NCBI GenBank assembly: GCA_034096865.1
Contig: JAWQFJ010001783.1
Coordinates: 145,001 to 160,000 of the forward strand
Direction of reading: 5' to 3'
Source: Theodoxus fluviatilis
Lineage: Eukaryota; Mollusca; Gastropoda; Cycloneritida; Neritidae
Length of the DNA: 15,000 nt
Shown: in pieces, positions 9,493 to 15,000 of the stretch
Numbering within the stretch: the first letter of the stretch is position 1
Layout of the letters: each line of letters opens with the position of its first letter
The notes under the pieces: generated by a model
The model's database searches: none
What the model was told of the DNA's origin: nothing
The model's input: only the letters and a program-made list of their open reading frames with translations
Translations under genes and position numbers: made by a program

Positions 9493-10293
9493 CTTCCTCT
9501 CTGGCAAGCGACACCAGCGATGACGTCTACGCGCAGTACCCACACCTTCGCACCCTTCCTCTAGTTGCCCCTTCTGCATGACTGGCGAACGCCCAAAGGG
9601 ATTTTCCTTATCCTAACAGGTCCCCTGTTGTCCTCTACAGTCAGGGACGGGAGCTGGGGCCCAGGCAAACACGGGGTCAAAGAGAGAGGGTCCTGTGGCC
9701 AGACCATTTGCCCCAAACAAACTTTTCTAAACGCCGCCATGACAGGACCTCAAACTGGAGTTGTCTCCCCTACAGACTACCCGCAACCCCCGCTTCCCGT
9801 GACTGCCAGGACAGGACGGGTGGCGATGCAAATTAGCACCGGTGTGGGAACGACTCCCATCCCACTCTCCAAACACTCGACCCGACCCCAGCCACCCGTG
9901 CCTGTCTTGGCAACCTTCCTTTCCCCTCCACTCCCATCCCCAGTCTTGCTGCCTAAGCCACTCATCACACGAAGGCAAACCGTGAATTTTTTCCCCTCTT
10001 CTCTCTTCCCCACTTCAAACCGCTAGAGCTACCGGCCCTGCTAGTTCTTTTTAAAACGAGGCAATTTGAGTTTCTTTCCACTGAAACACCAGTCCCTCTC
10101 TGGCAGTGACGACGGCACCCACATCAAGGGAAATAAACGCGCTGTACTGACAACCACTTGGACATGCAGGATCTTCTCGCCCGCTATACCTGGTGGACGT
10201 AGATGCAACGTGTCTTGAAGAGGAAAAACGCAAGATCAAAGTGAGGAAGGATGATGAGGCAGAAGCATACGTGGAGAGATGGATGGAAGGATG
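9493..10293. other. Non-repetitive stretch, presumed intron
   Basis: Unique sequence. A 154-codon plus-strand frame starting at 9565 is Pro/Ser/Thr-rich over a pyrimidine-rich zone and shows no domain, so I do not call it. The segment at 10050-10240 also has short open frames without recognisable features. Confidence 0.4.
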
Positions 10294-10305
10294 GAGAGAG
10301 AGAGA

Positions 10306-10376
<71 letters not shown>

Positions 10377-10383
10377 AGGGAGG
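10294..10383. repeat. (GA)n microsatellite with GGGA tail
   Basis: A GA run of about 75 bp with one GGG interruption near 10309, ending in GGAGGGAGGGAGG. The other strand is a polypyrimidine tract, which matters only if transcription runs on the minus strand. Confidence 0.95.
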
Positions 10384-10902
10384 CGGGTGCCTGACACTAA
10401 GTACCTAACAGGTGCCATTCACAAGTCACAGTTTGCCTGCAGCCAATGCCTAGCACCCCACTGCCCTTTCCCACTGCCTGACAAACAGAGGGCTGGGACT
10501 GCACTGCCCAGACGGAGGGAAGGGCACAACGTCTTCTTCAGCCCCGACTGTTGGTCTGGCAAATGCAGTGTGTGCTGGCCGGTCCAATACGTCATCAGTT
10601 TATCAGCTCTAATTTCTGATGGATGGTGACGGTAAGAGTGCTACAGGCATGCTTAGCAATTTCCGATGACAAAACATTCCATGACCATGATAAGCATGCG
10701 TTTCCCGAGTCCCAAGTCATTTCGTTCGAGGCTTAACACTGGGAGGGCGTGAGGGGATTGGCAGGCAAAGGCAACAGGGGAAATGACAGGCTCTCACCCA
10801 GTCACCCGTGTCGGAAATGGATGGCTCCAGTCCGGCATGCCGTGTCACCCTGACAAATCAATCTACAACATTGTTTACTCTATGTATGTAGTATGTTAAT
10901 TG
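10384..10902. other. Non-repetitive stretch, presumed intron
   Basis: Unique sequence between the GA tract and the 38-bp array. I see no domain, RNA gene or convincing splice-bounded frame in it. Confidence 0.4.
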
Positions 10903-11303
10903 TCATACCAACACAAAACAGTGCTTACCCTATGCATGAAATATGTCATACCAACCCACAACAGTGTTTATGCATAAAGTATGTCATACCAACCCACAAC
11001 AGTGTTTATGCATAAAGTATGTTATACCAGCCCACAACAGTGTTTATGTATGTATTCTGTCATACCAACCCACACAAGTGTTTACTCTATGCATGAAGTA
11101 TGTTATACCAAACCACAAGTGTTTAGGTATGTATTATGTCATAGCAACCCACAACAGTGTTCACTAAGCATTTAGTATGTCATACCAACCCACAAAAGTG
11201 TTTATGCATGAAGGATCTCATACCAACCCACAACAATGTTTCATCTACGCATGAAGTATGTCATAGCAATCCACATCGGTGCTTACTCCATGCATTTGAT
11301 CAG
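10903..11303. repeat. Ten-unit array of a 38-bp-class repeat
   Basis: Units share CATACCAACCCACAACAGTG and then a TTTATGCAT-like part. Unit starts fall at 10904, 10947, 10985, 11023, 11061, 11105, 11140, 11181, 11219 and 11262, so spacing is 35-44 bp with 38 the most common. Longer units carry an extra ACTCT-type insertion. A decayed unit may precede the array at about 10860. There are no unique spacers, so this is not a CRISPR array. Confidence 0.92.
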
Positions 11304-12122
11304 GGAACCAACTTTGGTGCCTAGACTAGAGACAAGCATCAAGCATCAGAGCCTCTGTGTGTGAGTGTCGGTCATGACAGGAATGCCCCAAGAAAGGCCT
11401 AGCGATGGAGGCATGCACAGAATGCAATACAGCAGTGACATGATGACCACACACAGGAAATGGAAAGCAGTGGGCACTAACATGGTGGCACTCACTCCAT
11501 GTCCACCTCGCTGAGCCTCAACACACCATCATCAAAGCAAACCACGAGGGGAAAAAATATATTTATCCAAGACCATCAAGGGAAAACAATTAAGTTTGTC
11601 TAATTGTTTTGATTCCATTAATGCTAGATTCAGTCAACACCTACGGGGTCCTACCCTAGGACTTGTCAGAGGGAGGTACTGTTTGATACACAGCACCCAT
11701 GCTCTGTTGGAAGACTGGAATGAGGCAAAAACACTAAGAGATGAAACTACCACCCAACTATTCCATGAAGGTCTATTCCCCTTCAGGTGAAATGTTTGCC
11801 CTGCCTGTGTAGCAAGAGATAACAGGACTAGGGCAGGAATGGATAATGAGTGCACAGACATGAAACGGATTCCACACTGGGGTCGAAACCGGACAGATGC
11901 AACCAGCAGTTCCAACATGACGCACCGCCCCCCACAGCCAGATGAAGGAACCAACTAGGAACACCACGAACGCTGTGTGTGAACTAAGACAGACATCCCC
12001 TGGAGTAAACACTCTCTGCTGCGCATCAAACCGCGCTCGGAGTTCTATTGTCATCCATGACATCCATGCTTTGAGTGTTTGCCCAAGGTTCAAAACAGAT
12101 TTCTCAAAATTATGTATTTCGG
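11304..12122. other. Unique-looking stretch, presumed intron, possible old SINE
   Basis: No tandem repeat and no credible gene. Open frames here are short and have no recognisable domain. A weak tRNA-like A-box/B-box pair on the minus strand at 11879-11940 is noted as a low-confidence finding. Confidence 0.4.
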
Positions 12123-12165
<43 letters not shown>

Positions 12166-12370
12166 ATGTCTGGTCTGATCTGGTCTGGTCTGGTCTGGTC
12201 TGGTCTGGTCTGGTCTGGTCCGTCCGTCCGTCCGTCCGTCCCGCCTGTCTGTGTCATTCTGTCTGTCTGGTCTGATTGTCTGCCTGCGTGCCTGCCTGCA
12301 TACGTGCCTGCCTGCATGCGTGCATGGCTGCCTGCCTGCCTGTCTATCCGTCCGTCCATCCGTCCATTTG
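12123..12370. repeat. Compound TGTC / TGGTC / CGTC microsatellite chain
   Basis: A (TGTC)n run (12123-12165) passes into a (TGGTC)n pentanucleotide run (about 12170-12219), then (CGTC)n (about 12219-12241), then degenerate TGTC, TGCC, TGCG and CGTC tetramers to about 12370. All are one-step variants of a CTGT-like motif. It directly abuts the G-rich minisatellite. Confidence 0.93.
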
Positions 12371-12428
12371 TCTGCCTCTCTAGGGTGCAGCTCTGCAGAC
12401 TGAAAGGTTGACCGAAAGGGAACGCTTG

Positions 12429-13221
12429 GAAAGGCAAGGGAAAGGCAGGGCAGGGGAAAGGCAGGGCAGGGGAAAGGCAGGGCAGGGGAAAGGCAGGGCA
12501 GGGGAAAGGCAGGGCAGGGGAAAGGCAGGGCAGGGGAAAGGCAGGGCAGGGGAAAGGGAAAGGCAGGGCAGGGGAAAGGCAGGGCAGGGGAAAGGCAGGG
12601 CAGGGGAAAGGGAAAGGCAGGGCAGGGGAAAGGGAAAGGCAGGGCAGGGAAAAGGCAGGGCAGGGGAAAGGCAGGGCAGGGGAAAGGCAGGGCAGGGGAA
12701 AGACAGGGCAGGGAAAGGGAAAGGCAGGGCAGGGGAAAGGGAAAGGCAGGGCAGGGGAAAGACAGGGCAGGGGAAAGGGAAAGGCAGGGCAGAGGAAAGG
12801 GAAAGGCAGGGCAGGGGAAAGGCAGGGCAGGGGAAAGGCAGGGCAGGGGAAAGGCAGGGCAGGGGAAAGACAGGGCAGGGGAAAAGGAAAGGCAGGGCAG
12901 GGGAAAGGGAAAGGCAGGGCAGGGGAAAGACAGGGCAGGGGAAAGGGAAAGGCAGGGCAGGGGAAAGGGAAAGGCAGGGCAGGGGAAAGACAGGGCAGGG
13001 GAAAGGGAAAGGCAGGGCAGGGGAAAGGGAAAGGCAGGGCAGGGGAAAGACAGGGCAGGGGAAAGGGAAAGGCAGGGCAGGGGAAAGGGAAAGGCAGGGC
13101 AGGGGAAAGGCAGGGCAGGGGAAAGGGAAAGGCAGGGCAGGGGAAAGGCAGGGCAGGGGAAAAGCAGGGCAGGGGAAAGGCAGGGCAGGGGAAAGACAGG
13201 GCAGGGGAAAGGCAGGGCAGG
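12429..13221. repeat. G-rich minisatellite with 16- and 22-bp units and a 60-bp higher-order repeat
   Basis: The basic unit is GGCAGGGCAGGGGAAA (16 bp). A longer form of 22 bp carries an extra GGGAAA-type hexamer. At 12841-13140 the units are arranged as a 60-bp block (16+22+22); the three blocks from 12901 to 13080 are identical and the flanking ones differ at one to three bases. The plus strand is nearly free of T and rich in GGG/GGGG runs. Because one strand lacks T and the other lacks A, no stop codon can occur in either direction, which creates long spurious open frames. Confidence 0.97.
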
Positions 13222-13995
13222 AGGCCAACAGCGTGCAGCAGGACAAACAGCAGACGCGCCAGCAGAGTTTGCTCAGGGACAGGGGTGCCACCGTCACCGT
13301 AGAAAAAGCCAGGGCCTCGTGAAGAAAAATGACACAGTTGCCAATCCTGTGCACACATTGTTTGTCTTCCACAGGCAGCTTTGCCCAAACAGTCCATAAA
13401 AAGTCAGTCCGCAGGTAGTGGAAGGGAACAAGGCGTTACATCAATGGTCTGCAGCACTGCTGGGATTTCATCGCGATCCTCTTCACCCTACCTGATATCC
13501 TTTCACAACAAAAACAAGATGCACAGGTCTGTAGGGAAAGACCCACACCTGACAGGAACACAACCAGAGAACGAGGACGATCCAAGACAGAAAACTTCAC
13601 AGCTACAGGTGAAAGAGGTGTGAACATTCGACTTGAAATGACGGCGGGATGAATAAGACCCTGCTAAGACCACCATGAAAATTAGTTTGTCTACGGACTT
13701 TCCATGATGCTCTCTCTGATAGAGTCTGTTCCTCCCATTGACTTGAGTGACTCAGGTGGCAAAATACAGCCACACTCACTCAGTTCCCCCCACCAGCGGA
13801 GCCCTGGCAACTGGCGTTTGCTTCCCACTTCCAGTTCCCAAGGGGAAGTCCCAAGCCACCTTTCACTCGGTGGCTGCATCCCTTCACTCACACAGAACAC
13901 TGGTGTCAATAAATGGTCACATGCGGGGAATGATCACACACACTGTGTTGACTTTTACTATCAAATACTTGTTTACATCATAGAACACCTGTGCG

Positions 13996-13997
<2 letters not shown>
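13222..13997. other. Non-repetitive stretch, presumed intron
   Basis: Mostly unique sequence between the G-rich minisatellite and the CA tract. It holds a good plus-strand splice acceptor (TTTGTCTTCCACAG, ending at 13374) followed by an 82-codon open frame; this is listed as a finding because it is not strong enough for a gene call. I recognise nothing else. Confidence 0.5.
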
Positions 13998-14064
<67 letters not shown>

Positions 14065-14070
14065 GCACAC
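13998..14070. repeat. (CA)n microsatellite
   Basis: A near-perfect CA run of about 70 bp, interrupted by one AA near 14048 and a TG near 14064, followed by scattered short CA runs to about 14104. It lies in the presumed first intron downstream of the CEP170-like exon. Confidence 0.95.
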
Positions 14071-14291
14071 AAAGGCAAGTACACACACACATATGCACAA
14101 ACACAGAGGCATAAACATCCATCATACACAGAAACCATTTCAAATACAGAAAACAAAACAAAAGGCCAAAGGAGGAAGCAAGAAGTCAATACGAATTCAT
14201 TGCAAAAAGTATTCAAAATGAGATACTCCAAAAAGTGTTCATGTTGACAAGATGGAACATAACACACACACGCATGCACGCACGCACACAT

Positions 14292-14293
<2 letters not shown>

Positions 14294-14329
<36 letters not shown>
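14294..14329. repeat. (CA)18 microsatellite, (UG)18 in the CEP170-like transcript
   Basis: An uninterrupted AC dinucleotide run of 36 bp. In the sense of the minus-strand gene it is (GU/UG)n, starting about 20 nt downstream of the exon's last base. UG repeats are known binding sites for TDP-43 and CELF proteins. A shorter imperfect CA stretch lies at 14261-14290. Confidence 0.95.
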
Positions 14330-14331
<2 letters not shown>

Positions 14332-14342
14332 CAAGGGACATT

Positions 14343-14348
14343 ACTCAC
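14343..14348 (-). other. 5' splice donor of the CEP170-like exon
   Basis: Read on the minus strand the junction is GAGATTAAC|GTGAGT, a full consensus donor. It falls between codons (phase 0) after the Asn codon. Past this point the frame runs straight into a GT repeat (Val-Cys-Val-Cys), which supports ending the exon here. Confidence 0.85.
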
Positions 14349-15000
14349 GTTAATCTCCATGAGTCCTTCAGGAGTGAGCTCCCCTTCGTTGCTGGTGGGG
14401 GACAGGCCGTTCCGGGGCGTGCTGGGGTCAATGACGGGACGCTGGATGGAGAAGACCATGTCGTCGATGCCGAACACCTGGTCAATGTTCTCCCTGGCGT
14501 CCTTCTCCTCGCCCTCCTCGCCCTCTCCTTCGATGGTGTACGTCCCCGCTTCGCTCGTCTTGTCCTCCTCTTTCGCTTTCTCAGGTGACGCTGGCTCGTC
14601 CGGCACTGGGGGTGGCGGTTCTGAAGGAGGAAGAGGGGGAAGCGGAGGAGCGGGCTTCTGTGGCGAGAGTTTGGGCACCACCTTCTTGCCCGACGCCATG
14701 GTGATGCTGGCGGTGCCGTCCACGTCGAAGCGCTTGGCCTCCTTGTAGAGCTTGTGCTCCGTGTACTTGGTGTGCGCCGTCTGTTTGTCCCTGGGCCCCG
14801 GCCTGGCAGGGGCGCCGCCCTTGCTGCCCTCGAACATCTTGTCGATCAGGTAGCTGGTGGGGTCCGTCAGCTGTGCGGGGTGCATGGCGGGGTTGTCGCC
14901 AGGCTTGGGGGCCGTGGAGGACTTGGGGGACTTGGGGGGTCGGCCCGTCACGGCACTCCCTGTCTTCTTGCCCTTGGCAGCGGTGGAGGAATGGGACGAA
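14349..15000 (-). CDS. CEP170: CEP170-like centrosomal protein, internal exon (partial, continues past window edge)
   Basis: The frame stays open from the right edge to a splice donor and gives 217 codons. The window has no credible start codon, so this is an internal exon. The recognised signature is GTYTIE (residues 152-157, bases 14529-14546), an acidic stretch, IDQVFGIDD (residues 172-180, bases 14460-14486) and RPVID (residues 187-191). The same order, a GTYTIE block, then an acidic helix with IDxVFGxDD, then RPVI, is what I know from vertebrate CEP170 and CEP170B, downstream of their N-terminal FHA domain. CEP170 proteins bind microtubules and the subdistal appendages of mother centrioles. 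Other visible parts are a Lys/Ser/Pro-rich start, DPTSYLIDKMFEG at residues 46-58, and a proline-rich stretch at residues 115-136 that could bind SH3-type domains. No FHA domain is in the window. The family call is fairly sure; CEP170 versus CEP170B cannot be separated. Confidence 0.82.

Noticed and set aside
8813..9579. 233-codon and related minus-strand frames with His-Thr and Cys/Leu-rich repeats
   Set aside because: Translation of the GT/GCGT tract and the ~23-bp array; the repeat structure fully explains it.
9565..10026. 154-codon plus-strand frame, Pro/Ser/Thr-rich
   Set aside because: It follows a C-rich zone with few stops; no domain, start context or splice sites that I can support.
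10903..11303. CRISPR-like regular repeats
   Set aside because: Units are directly adjacent and variable, with no unique spacers of even length and no cas genes; the context is eukaryotic.
12090..13397. Open frames of 304 codons (plus) and 435 and 330 codons (minus) over the G-rich minisatellite
   Set aside because: The repeat has no T on one strand and no A on the other, so stop codons cannot occur in any frame. The products are pure GKAGQGK- or FPCPALP-type repeats with no start, splice or conservation evidence.
13917..14342. Extension of the CEP170-like frame past the donor into Val-Cys repeats
   Set aside because: A consensus donor interrupts the frame and the extension is a translated CA/GT microsatellite.

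Overview
The window is eukaryotic and almost certainly from an animal. The evidence is a spliced coding exon with a GT donor that carries a recognisable CEP170 (centrosomal protein 170) signature, very long intron-like non-coding stretches, dense micro- and minisatellites, and a decayed non-LTR retrotransposon tail. The style (long CT/GT/CA tracts, many unrelated minisatellites) suggests an invertebrate, perhaps a mollusc, but that is an impression and no diagnostic marker is present.

Layout: the only confident coding sequence is at the right edge, on the minus strand (14349-15000), and it is an internal piece of a CEP170-like gene. It ends at a consensus splice donor (AAC|GTGAGT). About 20 nt inside the following intron lies an (UG)18 tract in the transcript sense. 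A second, weaker minus-strand candidate exon (2784-3653, 290 codons) is phase 0 at both proposed ends. It could join the first exon in frame, which would make 3654-14348 one 10.7-kb intron. That link is an inference.

The rest is mostly non-coding. From left to right: a GA tract (52-297); an 88-bp uninterrupted purine/pyrimidine alternating, CG-cored tract (1017-1104); three perfect TGACGTCA cAMP-response-type octamers in 106 bp (1670-1775); a 24-copy 19-bp minisatellite without a single indel (1859-2314); a 3 x 56-bp repeat (5233-5400); a 21-bp repeat (6045-6165); a compound C/CT/CA/GT tract (6763-7015); a 311-bp pyrimidine tract (7349-7659); a retrotransposon ORF2 tail (7888-8025); two clusters of one 19-20-bp repeat (8240-8331, 8524-8680); a GT/GCGT tract (8943-9117); a ~23-bp array (9207-9492); a GA tract (10294-10383); a 38-bp-class array (10903-11303); a chain of tetra- and pentanucleotide repeats (12123-12370); a ~793-bp G-rich minisatellite with a 60-bp higher-order repeat (12429-13221); and CA tracts (13998-14329). 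By rough hand count, tandem repeats cover about a quarter of the window.

Most long open frames here are artefacts, because the tandem repeats lack stop codons in several or all frames. I see no bacterial operon, CRISPR, rRNA or tRNA gene, and no clearly new protein system. The observations most worth following are the CRE cluster, the UG tract beside the splice donor, the candidate second exon, and the G-rich minisatellite with its 60-bp super-repeat.
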